Shown: positions 7,301 through 14,617 of the stretch, piece after piece
Layout: every line of letters begins with the position of its first letter
Position numbering within the stretch: position 1 is the first letter of the stretch
Origin: a virus
Strand: one strand, 5' to 3'
DNA: 56,957 bases
Virus record (IMG/VR): IMGVR_UViG_3300010399_000043
Span: 1-56,957 of that record
The notes under the pieces: generated by a model
Told to the model about the DNA's origin: nothing
Databases searched by the model: none
Seen by the model: only the letters and a program-made list of their open reading frames with translations
Translations under genes and position numbers: made by a program

Positions 7301-7800
7301 TTTTTGTGCTCCTTCTCCCATCGCGCGACCAGCGCCCGACCGCGCGGGGTGTTCCACTCGGGCGCGATGTCCCGTTTGGACTGCCCGATGTTCGGTTTGC
7401 AGCCGAATGAGGTGCGGCACATGACGGGCTTGAACCCGCTGTCGTGGATCTCGCACCTGCCCTCGGTCGTCAGGTAGGTGCATACCATGGGGTTGACGTC
7501 GCCCATCATCATGGACAGGAAAGTGAGGCCTGCGGACAGCTCGGCGTTGTCAGGTGCGTCCTTCCCCTCACGCAGCACGTCCGCGGGGCACAGGACATAG
7601 ATGCGCTCTGTGTTGCCCACCTTGCGGTCGGGTTCGAGCCAGTCACGCATGAGCCTGCCCCCCGCGCCCGCGGCGATCGCGGCCTCCGCTTCCCCGACCG
7701 ACATCCAGCCCGGGTAGGTCCGGCAGCGCTCCACGCATCGGGAGCAGGTGCAGTCCTTTTTCTGGGTGGACCGCGGCTTCTTTGTTTTAGCGGTGGGCAT
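7294..7800 (-). CDS. Cys-rich protein, YkgJ-like
   Basis: A 168-residue protein with cysteines in pairs: CTCSRCVERC near residue 18, a C-terminal block with GRCEIH (about 113) and PVMCRTSFGC (about 125), and a final Cys. The order C...GRCEIH...P.xCR resembles the YkgJ family of proteins thought to bind zinc or an iron-sulfur cluster; the match is from pattern memory. Its start overlaps the end of the upstream gene by 14 bases. Its role is unknown. Confidence 0.65.
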   Translation of the reverse strand: MPTAKTKKPRSTQKKDCTCSRCVERCRTYPGWMSVGEAEAAIAAGAGGRLMRDWLEPDRKVGNTERIYVLCPADVLREGKDAPDNAELSAGLTFLSMMMGDVNPMVCTYLTTEGRCEIHDSGFKPVMCRTSFGCKPNIGQSKRDIAPEWNTPRGRALVARWEKEHKKC

Positions 7801-8155
7801 GGGTGATCGCTGCCTCCGCGACCTGTAGGGCGCCGTCGAGAAGCGCCTGGTCGATCAGGTGCGTCCGGCTCGTTGGCATATAGAGCAGGGACAGGGCCAT
7901 GCCGAGCGCCTGGGTGGCGATCAGGCGCTTCTCGTTTGTTACAGCCCACTCCCGGTCACGCTTCTCCTTGTCGATGCCCATGCCGATACCGAGACAGGTC
8001 TGCATACCGGCCTCGGTCAACTGCGTCCAGCCGTTGTAGCGATAGGCGAGCCCGCGGTTGATCAGGTCGTCACGCTGCTGCTTGGACGGCATGTCGCCGC
8101 CCATCGTCGGCCCGTTGAGGAACAGGCATCGTAGGGTGTCGTTCTCGTGATCCAT
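7787..8155 (-). CDS. Hypothetical protein (122 aa)
   Basis: I start at ATG 8155 (MDHENDTLRCLFLNG...), preceded by GAGTGAGGG. A longer frame upstream lies wholly within the queE gene and is rejected. The protein contains TQLTEAGMQTCLGIG near residue 48, which resembles the wing of a winged-helix protein, then a long helical region. It could be DNA-binding but no family is certain. It follows queE by 7 bases. Confidence 0.65.
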   Translation of the reverse strand: MDHENDTLRCLFLNGPTMGGDMPSKQQRDDLINRGLAYRYNGWTQLTEAGMQTCLGIGMGIDKEKRDREWAVTNEKRLIATQALGMALSLLYMPTSRTHLIDQALLDGALQVAEAAITHAHR

Positions 8156-8162
8156 GAAACCC

Positions 8163-8981
8163 TCACTCCACCGCGGCGAATAGGTGCGTCTGCAGGGACA
8201 GGCGATAGCCGCGTTCCATCGCCAGTACGGCTGCGTACTCGTGGTTCTTTTGGCAGCGCTCCCAGTCAAACAGATCGTACTTATGGGGGTGCCGTGACCA
8301 GAACGAAGCGACCTCACCCTCCATCGGAGCGCGCAGGTAGTGGTTGATCGGCGACACGTAGACGGGTCGGCCCGTCGTCTGCGCGAAGTAGTCGGCAAAG
8401 TCCGGCACCTTGTGGTAGAGCGAGTCGGGATCGGCGTCGACCAGGATCTTGAGGCATGCGGCGGCCAGCAGAGCACGGCCCATCTTCGGGTATTTGCCGT
8501 CCTGTGCAACCTTCGGTGACAGCACGACTGTAAAGTCTTGCCTCCAGTGCGCGGCCAGCATCTCGAGATCTTCCGACCAGAAGTAGCCGTTGGTCTCGAC
8601 CTGCACCTGCCAGCGCTTCTCCAGAAAATAGTTGATCAGTATCGCGGCGCTAGGCTGCATCAAAGGCTCGCCGCCGGTCAGTACCATGAGTCGATCTGTC
8701 GGTGGGCAGTTGGGCCGCAGCTTGCAGCGAGCCCTGTACTCAACCTCATGGTCCAGCATTCGTTCGCCCTTACTGAGGGTGAAGGACGTATCACACCAGG
8801 GGCAGCTCTTCTTGGCACCCAGGTTGCAGCCAGCAAGCCGGACGAACACTGCGGACCGCCCGGCGAATGGTCCTTCGCCTTGAAGCGTCGGAAAGATGCT
8901 GGTGACAAGCACCTGCCCGTTGCCCAAGTGCCTGTAGTCCTTTCGCCGCGCGTTGACGTCGCGATTGATGACAACTGTCAT
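8163..8981 (-). CDS. queE: QueE, 7-carboxy-7-deazaguanine synthase
   Basis: A 272-residue radical SAM enzyme that makes 7-carboxy-7-deazaguanine from 6-carboxytetrahydropterin. Residues about 30-70 hold the QueE signature FPTLQGEGPFAGRSAVFVR followed by AGCN and CPWCDT, with Cys spacing C-x7-C-x2-C for the iron-sulfur cluster. VLTGGEPLMQ (about 100) is the SAM-binding GGE motif. In phages this branch leads to 7-deazaguanine bases in DNA that protect against restriction. The other genes of that route (folE, queD, queC, dpdA) are not in this window. It overlaps the Xre gene by ATGA. Confidence 0.92.
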   Translation of the reverse strand: MTVVINRDVNARRKDYRHLGNGQVLVTSIFPTLQGEGPFAGRSAVFVRLAGCNLGAKKSCPWCDTSFTLSKGERMLDHEVEYRARCKLRPNCPPTDRLMVLTGGEPLMQPSAAILINYFLEKRWQVQVETNGYFWSEDLEMLAAHWRQDFTVVLSPKVAQDGKYPKMGRALLAAACLKILVDADPDSLYHKVPDFADYFAQTTGRPVYVSPINHYLRAPMEGEVASFWSRHPHKYDLFDWERCQKNHEYAAVLAMERGYRLSLQTHLFAAVE

Positions 8982-9205
8982 GACCAGAAAAGACCTTTCA
9001 TCAGCTTAGACACGGTTGTGCCGAGCGCGCCGGCGATCGTCGGCAGCTGGTGGATCATGATCCGCTGGCGACCCGCCTCGACGTTGGTGACAGTGACCCT
9101 GTGCAGGTTGAGCTTCGCGGCGAGATCAGCCTGGGTCATACAGATCTTCTCACGGCGCTTGCGGATCCGCGCGGCGAGCTCTAGGTAGATCGGTTCGATG
9201 CTCAT
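8978..9205 (-). CDS. Xre-family transcriptional regulator
   Basis: A 75-residue protein made of little more than one Cro/CI-type helix-turn-helix: RIRKRREKICMTQADLAAKL, then NLHRVTVTNVEAGRQ, then IAGALGTTVSKLM. TQADLAAKL is the first helix of the motif and RVTVTNVE the recognition helix. It is translationally coupled to queE. It may repress its own operon or bind the dyads at 3363 and 53577; this is inference. Confidence 0.88.
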   Translation of the reverse strand: MSIEPIYLELAARIRKRREKICMTQADLAAKLNLHRVTVTNVEAGRQRIMIHQLPTIAGALGTTVSKLMKGLFWS

Positions 9206-9420
9206 GACCCCTCCTTCGGCAGATGTCGCGGATCGCGGTACTCGACCACCGCCTCGCGCAGCTCCATTACGTTGTAAGCCAAACTAGATACGCGGACCAC
9301 AGCGAGAATCTGGTCGAAGAACGGGTTGGTGTCGTTGACCTCGTGTGTCTCGAAGGGCTTGAACTCGACACCGTTGCCCAGGTCAAATACCGGGCCGTAG
9401 ATGCGTAGGATCTTCTTCAC
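9202..9420 (-). CDS. Small hypothetical protein (72 aa)
   Basis: The start is GTG 9420 (KKILRIYGPVFDLGNG...), five bases after GAAGGAGAG; a longer frame would run through the next gene. It overlaps the upstream gene by 4 bases (GTGA) and the Xre gene by 4. It has beta-strand-rich character with no recognised family. Confidence 0.65.
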   Translation of the reverse strand: MKKILRIYGPVFDLGNGVEFKPFETHEVNDTNPFFDQILAVVRVSSLAYNVMELREAVVEYRDPRHLPKEGS

Positions 9421-9803
9421 GGTCTCTCCTTCAGCCCGACCAGGATCGAGGGAGGCAGCGGGATGCTGCCGTCCGCGCGCGACCATAGGTGCAGACAGTT
9501 CGGATGATTGTTGACGTACTCGGATCGCGGCGGGTGGAACTGTACAACCAGCTCCTCCTCAGACCAGAACAGATTCTTGACCCAGCACATGTCGGCCCAG
9601 CTTGGGCAGGCGTGCTGCGCGCTGACCGAGACGTGTTCCCAGCCGGCAGACACCTCGGTTACAGCGAAGCCGGACGAGATAACATGCAGGAGGTGCTTCG
9701 GCCCGCGCAGCCGGAAGGTCCCGCACATGAGGCCCCGCGGGCTTGCTATCTCACCCGATCTGATCCGGCCTGCTTCCAGTAGCGCCGGCGGCTTGTCTCG
9801 CAT
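9417..9803 (-). CDS. DUF7694-like phage protein
   Basis: A 128-residue protein with the pattern WEHVSVSA...CPSWADMCWVKNLFW, then EELVVQFHPP, then YVNNHPNCLHLW and IPLPP. This series of Trp, Cys and His motifs matches a small widespread phage protein family (DUF7694, from memory) of unknown function. The conserved Cys and His residues may bind metal. It lies in the replication and regulation operon. Confidence 0.75.
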   Translation of the reverse strand: MRDKPPALLEAGRIRSGEIASPRGLMCGTFRLRGPKHLLHVISSGFAVTEVSAGWEHVSVSAQHACPSWADMCWVKNLFWSEEELVVQFHPPRSEYVNNHPNCLHLWSRADGSIPLPPSILVGLKERP

Positions 9804-10119
9804 CTGGTAATCCCTTCTGACAATTCGACATACCGTCAGTTCGAGGGTGAGGTCGGTACCGCCGTCTTTGGTAGATGCGGAGTACCCGCGATCTTCGCTC
9901 GGTTGTTAACACCTGCAGTTCTGCCCGGATCTTGGCTATCCTGATCAGCAGGCCGCCGCGGTACTCTGCCTTGCGTATCGACCTGCGTAGGCATCTTTGT
10001 TTGTACTGCAGATCGGCCAGCAGCGCGCGCAGCTCGTCGATGTCCTTCTCGAGGACGCTCACCACCCGCAGCTCGCTGGGCGTTGCATGGCTCTTCCAGG
10101 TGGTCAGGTGGCGGGACAA
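9751..10119 (-). CDS. Coiled-coil hypothetical protein
   Basis: A 122-residue frame beginning at TTG 10119 (SRHLTTWKSHATPSE...), with AGGAG about 10 bases upstream. Residues 20-80 (LEKDIDELRALLADL..., LRRSIRKAEY, IRAELQVLTTERR) form a charged coiled coil. The last 17 codons overlap the DUF7694-like gene in another frame, which is longer than the usual 4-base overlaps here and makes the exact end or a frame change worth checking. No family is recognised. Confidence 0.5.
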   Translation of the reverse strand: MSRHLTTWKSHATPSELRVVSVLEKDIDELRALLADLQYKQRCLRRSIRKAEYRGGLLIRIAKIRAELQVLTTERRSRVLRIYQRRRYRPHPRTDGMSNCQKGLPDARQAAGATGSRPDQIG

Positions 10120-10122
10120 CCT

Positions 10123-10626
10123 TCAAGCACTCCTGTCCTGCGAGCGCGCGAGCTTGTGCAGCAGCCCGGCACCGATGTAGCCTGGAAATGATCGATCGAC
10201 AACACCAGGTATCCTGTGCACTTGCCGCATCATGGTGCGGGACCCGACAGGCAGGGACAGCTCCTCCATGTTCTGACGCAGGAGCCTGATACCGAGCGTC
10301 AGGACCACCTGAAACTGCGTGCGCGTCATGCCGGCCTGCGTATCGCGGAGCGCTGCGCAGACGTAGCGCACCTTGTTTGTGAACTCGCGGTACTCGCGGC
10401 CGGCCCGTAGGACAGAGGCCGGCGTCCTGTCGACGTCGCGGCACACGTCGACGATGCACGACAGGATCAGTGCGTCGTCGCCTGTGTCGACCTGCACCGC
10501 CGAGGCAACCGTAGTTCCAGGAACAGCACCGCCGAGCGCGGCGAGCGCTGCCGACCGCCGCCGCACGACCTCGCACTCGTCTGCTGTCAGCAGGGCCAGT
10601 GCGTCCAGCACCTGCTGCAGGTTCAC
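10123..10626 (-). CDS. Hypothetical protein (167 aa)
   Basis: Starts at GTG 10626, overlapping the stop of the upstream Xre gene (GTGA). The 167-residue chain is mostly alpha-helical (LQQVLDALALLTADECEVV...) with no recognised motif. It is coupled to the regulator upstream, so a role linked to regulation is possible but unproven. Confidence 0.65.
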   Translation of the reverse strand: MNLQQVLDALALLTADECEVVRRRSAALAALGGAVPGTTVASAVQVDTGDDALILSCIVDVCRDVDRTPASVLRAGREYREFTNKVRYVCAALRDTQAGMTRTQFQVVLTLGIRLLRQNMEELSLPVGSRTMMRQVHRIPGVVDRSFPGYIGAGLLHKLARSQDRSA

Positions 10627-11027
10627 GCCGACACCCCGGCGAGCTTCGCGGCGACGTCCCGGAGCGACGCGACAAGATCGTGGTCGTCGCGGATCGTGGC
10701 CAGATGCGCGAGAAGCTGACGCATGGCGGTACTGCTGGTCGCGAGGTCGACGATCCAGTCAGTGGGTGCAACCAGCCCACCGTTGCCCGGCACGTCAACG
10801 TCGGAGAACAGCTTGTTGACGTCGCACTTGAACACCTCGGCGATCTGGGTCAGTCGGGAGCCGGCGAGGCGGTTGGTGCCCTTCTCGTACTTCTGGATCT
10901 GCTGGAAGGTCACACCCAGCATCTCGCCGAGTGTCGTCTGTGACATGCTCGCCTGCTGCCGCATCAGTCGCACCCGCCTGCCGATCGCGACGTCGACCGG
11001 GCTAGGTTGCCTGCTCTTCTTTGTCAT
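10623..11027 (-). CDS. Xre-family regulator, alphaproteobacterial type
   Basis: A 134-residue regulator with an N-terminal helix-turn-helix (residues 12-68): PVDVAIGRRVRLMRQQ, SQTTLGEMLGVTFQQIQKYE, then KGTNRLAGSRLTQIAEVF. This exact style (VTFQQIQKYEKG.NR) is typical of Rhizobiales and related regulators, which suggests an alphaproteobacterial host. The C-terminal half (LVAPTDWIVDLATSS...) has no known domain. It is preceded by CAGGAGTTGAAAGACC. With the HNH gene it is the first gene of the leftward unit, a usual place for an early repressor. Confidence 0.88.
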   Translation of the reverse strand: MTKKSRQPSPVDVAIGRRVRLMRQQASMSQTTLGEMLGVTFQQIQKYEKGTNRLAGSRLTQIAEVFKCDVNKLFSDVDVPGNGGLVAPTDWIVDLATSSTAMRQLLAHLATIRDDHDLVASLRDVAAKLAGVSA

Positions 11028-11033
11028 GGTCTT

Positions 11034-11774
11034 TCAACTCCTGTTGGATGTAATCTCAGATCGCATCGATGACATTACCACGGCGGATCGCGACGATCCC
11101 GCCCAGCCGCGTCTACGCTTGGACTTGGCCGCTGTTCTCCAATAACTTAAGTCAGGAAATCGTGCTGCCCGCCTAGTTGCAAGTTCGGGATTTGAGAAGT
11201 TGGGTAGACTCTTAAATCGGCTCCATGTACTGACTTGTGCACCGGCTTTTTGACGCCAGTCAGTCTCATCTCGGTTTAGTTTACCCATGTTGCAGGCTGC
11301 GCACAGAACCTGCACGTTCTCCGGGTCAAGGCGTAGTTCCCAGTACCTGGATACTGGTTTGATGTGATCGACCTGGATATGCTTTTTGGATCCGCAGGCT
11401 TGGCAGGATGGCCCGTATCGCACTAAAGTATCGTAGCGTAACTTTTTCCACGAAAGGCTGGCAAAAAAGCCGCGCTTATCCTCTGCGCGTGTTCGGGGCA
11501 AAACAGGGATCCCTTCTCGGATCCTTTTTGAAATTCTCGATAACGGTATCAAACGTAATGTAAGAGCAGCGACAATGACCCGAGTGCGCAGTGAGGAATA
11601 AGGAGTGCCTGGATCAGGTGGTGTGATCTTTGCCAAGGACTCTAGCGGCAGGACCATCTCTTGGTAGGAAGAGTTCTTGATTGATATACCTTTAGCCTGA
11701 AGATAGTCGTTGCAAGCAGTAGTTAGCATAGTTATGAATCGTTGGTGCCTTTGTCTTCTTGACTTCCTACTCAT
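11034..11774 (-). CDS. HNH endonuclease
   Basis: A 246-residue protein. The catalytic region is at about residues 130-165: SCQACGSKKHIQVDHIKPVS, then LDPENVQVLCAACNMGK, with the DH pair, the Asn and the two CxxC zinc pairs of HNH nucleases. The surrounding DNA is clearly more A/T-rich than its neighbours and contains more rare-looking codons, as seen in mobile homing endonucleases. The last 40 residues are Arg/Ser-rich and GC-rich again. It stands alone with about 30 bases to the terminator upstream, and 7 bases before the Xre gene. Confidence 0.88.
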   Translation of the reverse strand: MSRKSRRQRHQRFITMLTTACNDYLQAKGISIKNSSYQEMVLPLESLAKITPPDPGTPYSSLRTRVIVAALTLRLIPLSRISKRIREGIPVLPRTRAEDKRGFFASLSWKKLRYDTLVRYGPSCQACGSKKHIQVDHIKPVSRYWELRLDPENVQVLCAACNMGKLNRDETDWRQKAGAQVSTWSRFKSLPNFSNPELATRRAARFPDLSYWRTAAKSKRRRGWAGSSRSAVVMSSMRSEITSNRS

Positions 11775-11802
11775 GTTTGACCTTTCGGTTCTTGAGCTTG
11801 AG

Positions 11803-11833
11803 GTACAAAACCCCCATTCGTGAGAATGGGGGG
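11803..11833 (-). terminator. Intrinsic terminator (minus strand)
   Basis: On the minus strand CCCCCATTC pairs with GAATGGGGG across loop TCAC, followed by TTTTGT. This is a 9-bp perfect stem with a U-tract. It sits just upstream of the HNH gene, so it would end leftward transcripts that start in the structured region at 11834-12234 and keep them out of the early genes. Confidence 0.75.
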
Positions 11834-12234
11834 TTGACCTTTTCGGCCTGTCACTCTCGGTGAACTCGCGAAACTTTTAACAGCGCTTTGCTGTGCGTCA
11901 GGACCTTCCGCGTTCAACCGGTCCTAGGCTATCGACGCTCCCAACCTGTAGCCTTTTACTCGGGCAGAGCCAGCTGAGACCAATCGGGACTGTCAGGTCG
12001 GCCCGGTCCTCTCTCTTCTGCGCTCAGTCACTGAGGGTTTCGAGAGAAGAGACCGGTGCCCTCCGGCTTGTTCCCCCGCGGTCATGTTCCCGCGGCACGT
12101 CCCCTATGGTCGGGGCTGGCTATGTGATATTCTCGCAACCTATTGCATACCACGCTGGCGAGCACCGCGAAAATGTGTTATGCGGGGTATGTCAGGGCTA
12201 TGCGTTGCACTAGGCACAAGAGAGGTCGGCAAAG
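11834..12234. other. Divergent noncoding region, highly structured
   Basis: About 400 bases between the leftward and rightward units without a gene. It is full of inverted repeats. At 12003-12056 CCGGT/ACCGG, CTCTTCT/AGAAGAG and CTCAG/CTGAG (loop TCA) nest into one long hairpin. Others are ACAGC/GCTGT at about 11880-11893, CCGCGG repeated around 12077-12093, and CCCC/GGGG around 12101-12114. Leftward transcripts would end at the terminator at 11803, which fits a small structured RNA. A tRNA pattern was not found. It may also hold the two divergent promoters. Confidence 0.6.
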
Positions 12235-12468
12235 ATGCGGGGCAGCGCCACGCTGCAAAGGAAGACCCAGGAGCTGTGGACGACCAGGGATCTGGCCGTG
12301 CTCTTCAACCGTACTCCCATGACGATCTACCTGTGGCGGCGCGATCGCGGGTTGCCGGCCGTCGTGATCAAAGGTGCCGCGCGGCCGGCGGTGCGCTTCA
12401 TCCCCGCGGACGTCAGGGCCTGGGCCTCACGCAACGGTTACCGCATGCGCAAGGAGGCGATGGCGTGA
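12235..12468 (+). CDS. AlpA/excisionase-like DNA-binding protein
   Basis: A 77-residue protein with a winged-helix excisionase-type motif: ELWTTRDLAVLFNRTPMTI, YLWRRDRGLPAVVI, then PAVRFIPADVRAWASRNGY. This is the MerR-like 'helix-turn-helix 17' layout in which FIPADVRAW forms the end of the wing. Such proteins act as excisionases or transcription activators. It is the first gene of the rightward unit, after AGAGAGGTCGGCAAAG, so a role as early activator is likely. It overlaps the next gene by GTGA. Confidence 0.8.
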   Translation: MRGSATLQRKTQELWTTRDLAVLFNRTPMTIYLWRRDRGLPAVVIKGAARPAVRFIPADVRAWASRNGYRMRKEAMA

Positions 12469-13754
12469 CGAACTCAGTTCTATTGCAGCGTGACCCGGGC
12501 TTTCCACCTGTTCAGGCCCGGCACGGTGGTGGGTCGTGGATCAACGGTACGTACTTCGACCTGTCCTCAGGTGCTGGCGTCGCCTGCCTGGGTCTAGGTC
12601 ACCCCGAGATCGCACGCAGCATGGCCTCGTGGTCGCGTGAGCTCGGTTATGCGCATGCTGCGCAGTGCTTCACCTCGGCCGCCGCGCTCTTGGCTGAGGA
12701 TCTGTTGTCCAATCTGGGTCCGGCCTTCGTCGGCGGTGGGGTCACTTTCTTTTCGGGTGGGGCGGAGGCCGTCGAGGCGGCCTGCAAGCTGGCAACCCAG
12801 TACCTGCACCTGACGATGTCGGGTATCGGGCGGGTTCGCTACGTCGGGCGTCAGTACTCCTATCACGGCGCGTCCTTGTTCACGCTAGCGCTCGGTGATC
12901 ACCCGCGCAAGTGGGCCGTCGCGGCCGAGATCTCCGGTATCGACGTCGGTCGGTTCATGGCCTATTCGCCGCACCCGGGTACGCCAGTTGGCGAGCGTGA
13001 TCTGTATCGAAGCTCTGCCCTAAATTCGCTGTCATACCAACTGCAGACTGGCCAGCGCTCGGTCGTGGTCGCTGAACCGGTCGGGGGAACAGCGATCGGC
13101 ATCTCTGCGCCGGACAAGAGGTACCTGGTTGGTCTTGCTGACACCTGCCGGGAGGCCGGGGCGGTGCTGATCTACGACGAGATCCTGTGCGGCAACTGGC
13201 GCACCGGCAGCATGTTCGCGCACCGTGCGCTCGGCGGTGACGAGGCGGACCCGGACATAGTGGTCACCGGCAAGGGTCTCACCGGCGGTTACTTCCCGCT
13301 CTCTGCTGTTTGCCTGTCAGAACGCCTCACCGCGGCCTTGCGCGACCATCGCCTGGGTCATACTAGTACCAATCAGAACCACCCGGTAGGCTGCGGGGTG
13401 GCGCTTACAACTCAGTCCCTTTATCGGCAGGCGAAGATGGGGGGCTGTATAGGCGCGTTGATGGATCATCTCGATCAGAAGGCGCCTGAGTTGCGCAAGG
13501 CAACCGGGATCAGCGCCGTTACCGGGCTCGGTCTACTGCGGGGCATCCATCTTGATCCGACGGTGCCCGGGTTGCATATGGTGGCGCGCGCCGCCCTGCG
13601 AAAGCGCGGGATCATGGCCTACACCGAGGGTGGTACGGTCGAGGGACAGGGTAACTTTATTTTGCTGGCGCCGCCGTATTGCACGATGGTTAGCGAGCTG
13701 GATTCAGTCCTCGATACGGTTACTGAGGTCATCTCCGAGCTCCCCGGGCTTTGA
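12465..13754 (+). CDS. Class III PLP-dependent aminotransferase
   Basis: The start is GTG 12465, 6 bases after AAGGAGG; the open frame extends 127 codons upstream across the previous gene but that part is not coding in character. The 429-residue protein has the class III fold: FFSGGAEAVEAACKLA (phosphate cup), YHGASLFTLALGDHPRKW, YDEILCGNWRTGSMF (PLP-ring Asp), and DIVVTGKGLTGGYFPLSAV, whose Lys would form the Schiff base. Relatives include glutamate-1-semialdehyde, 4-aminobutyrate and ornithine aminotransferases; the substrate cannot be read from the sequence. Such an enzyme is rare in phages, and its place before the NusG-like gene is unexplained. Confidence 0.88.
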   Translation: MTNSVLLQRDPGFPPVQARHGGGSWINGTYFDLSSGAGVACLGLGHPEIARSMASWSRELGYAHAAQCFTSAAALLAEDLLSNLGPAFVGGGVTFFSGGAEAVEAACKLATQYLHLTMSGIGRVRYVGRQYSYHGASLFTLALGDHPRKWAVAAEISGIDVGRFMAYSPHPGTPVGERDLYRSSALNSLSYQLQTGQRSVVVAEPVGGTAIGISAPDKRYLVGLADTCREAGAVLIYDEILCGNWRTGSMFAHRALGGDEADPDIVVTGKGLTGGYFPLSAVCLSERLTAALRDHRLGHTSTNQNHPVGCGVALTTQSLYRQAKMGGCIGALMDHLDQKAPELRKATGISAVTGLGLLRGIHLDPTVPGLHMVARAALRKRGIMAYTEGGTVEGQGNFILLAPPYCTMVSELDSVLDTVTEVISELPGL

Positions 13755-13779
13755 CAAGCGGGATCTGTTGACCTAACAT
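13751..13779 (+). promoter_or_regulatory. Sigma-70-type promoter for NusG-like gene
   Basis: TTGACA (13751-13756, full consensus) and TAACAT (13774-13779, four of six) are separated by exactly 17 bases. Transcription should start about 7-8 bases further on, practically at the ATG at 13788, which has no Shine-Dalgarno. The mRNA would be leaderless. The -35 box overlaps the stop codon of the aminotransferase gene. Confidence 0.65.
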
Positions 13780-13787
13780 CCGCGCTC

Positions 13788-14264
13788 ATGGGTAGCACGG
13801 GTCAGTGGATTCTTGTACGGAGTCAGCCAAAGAGAGAGGCTTGGGCCGCCACCAACTGTGTGAGGCAGGGATACGAGGTCTACTTCCCTCGATGCCAGCG
13901 TATCCGCGGCACAAGGCCCCTGGGCCGACCGATCGCTCTCTTCCCCACCTACATTTTTGTTCGTACCCCCGGTCAGTGGTACTTTTTGCGCGGGACCTTC
14001 GGCGTCGCGGGGCCGGTGCTCTGCGGCGAGTCGCCGATCGTGGTTCCGGAGCACTTGGTGACCGAGCTTCGCTCGCGTGAGGGTGAAGACAAGATCATGT
14101 GGCTGCATATCGACCCGGTACCTGGTCAGGCCGTGCGCATCACCTCAGGTCCTATGAAGGATCAGGTTGGGGTTCATGCTGGCATGTCAGGTCGGCAGCG
14201 TGTACGTGTACTTTTTGATCGATTGGCGGTAACCGTCAATCGGGGAGATCTCGTGGCCGCCTGA
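13788..14264 (+). CDS. NusG/RfaH-like transcription antitermination protein
   Basis: A 158-residue protein with the two-domain layout of NusG paralogues. The N-terminal NGN domain reads WILVRSQPKREAWAATN...GYEVYFPRC...LFPTYIFV, the usual signature (W..v.t.p..E..a...L.rqG...y.P, and lFPgYlFv). The C-terminal KOW domain is GQAVRITSGPMKDQVGVHAG...RVRVLFDRL. NusG paralogues bind RNA polymerase and let it pass pause and termination sites; RfaH-type ones are operon-specific. It stands at the head of the packaging and structural genes, so it probably promotes late transcription. Confidence 0.88.
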   Translation: MGSTGQWILVRSQPKREAWAATNCVRQGYEVYFPRCQRIRGTRPLGRPIALFPTYIFVRTPGQWYFLRGTFGVAGPVLCGESPIVVPEHLVTELRSREGEDKIMWLHIDPVPGQAVRITSGPMKDQVGVHAGMSGRQRVRVLFDRLAVTVNRGDLVAA

Positions 14265-14349
14265 GTACGGGCCGTCCCGAGGTATGTTCCTGTGAAGGCC
14301 GCCTCCCGGGTAACCGGGGGTGCGGTAGCACAAAAAGAGACCCTTTCAG

Positions 14350-14617
14350 ATGACACGCCTCCTTCGCAACCAGCGTGACGGCAAAGGCAAGTACCGCGTA
14401 TACGACAATCGCAAGGAGCGGTGGGTCGAGGGTGACGAGCCCGGTGGTCGCAACGAGCACTTCGTGATTATGCTCAAGGACAACTACGCGCGGGCTGCAC
14501 TGACGGCCTACGCCGCGGCCGGGGGCCGAGTCCGGAGATGCCGAGTACGCCAAGGACGTGCAGGAGCTGGCGAATCGCGCCGGCCCGCTGCACCCGGCCT
14601 GCAAGGTCCCCGATTGA
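14350..14617 (+). CDS. Small phage protein with +1 frameshift
   Basis: The first 58 codons (MTRLLRNQRDGKGKYRVYDN...TAYAAAG) run in one frame and the sensible C-terminus (AESGDAEYAKDVQELANRAG...ACKVPD, stop at 14615-14617) in the next. The switch is at the run of five G at 14521-14525. The frame that continues without a shift gives a low-complexity Arg/Gly chain and would fuse into the following gene. Either one G too many was read, the gene is broken, or there is programmed +1 shifting. The joined product, about 88 residues, has no recognised domain, but its end resembles small proteins of other phages. Confidence 0.6.

Noticed and set aside
7625-7645. GGTTCGAGCC, resembling a tRNA T-arm
   Set aside because: It lies in the coding part of the Cys-rich protein gene, and no acceptor or anticodon arm can be formed around it.
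12084-12464. 127-codon upstream extension of the aminotransferase
   Set aside because: It covers the AlpA-like gene and structured noncoding DNA. GTG 12465 has AAGGAGG at the right distance and gives the normal family length.
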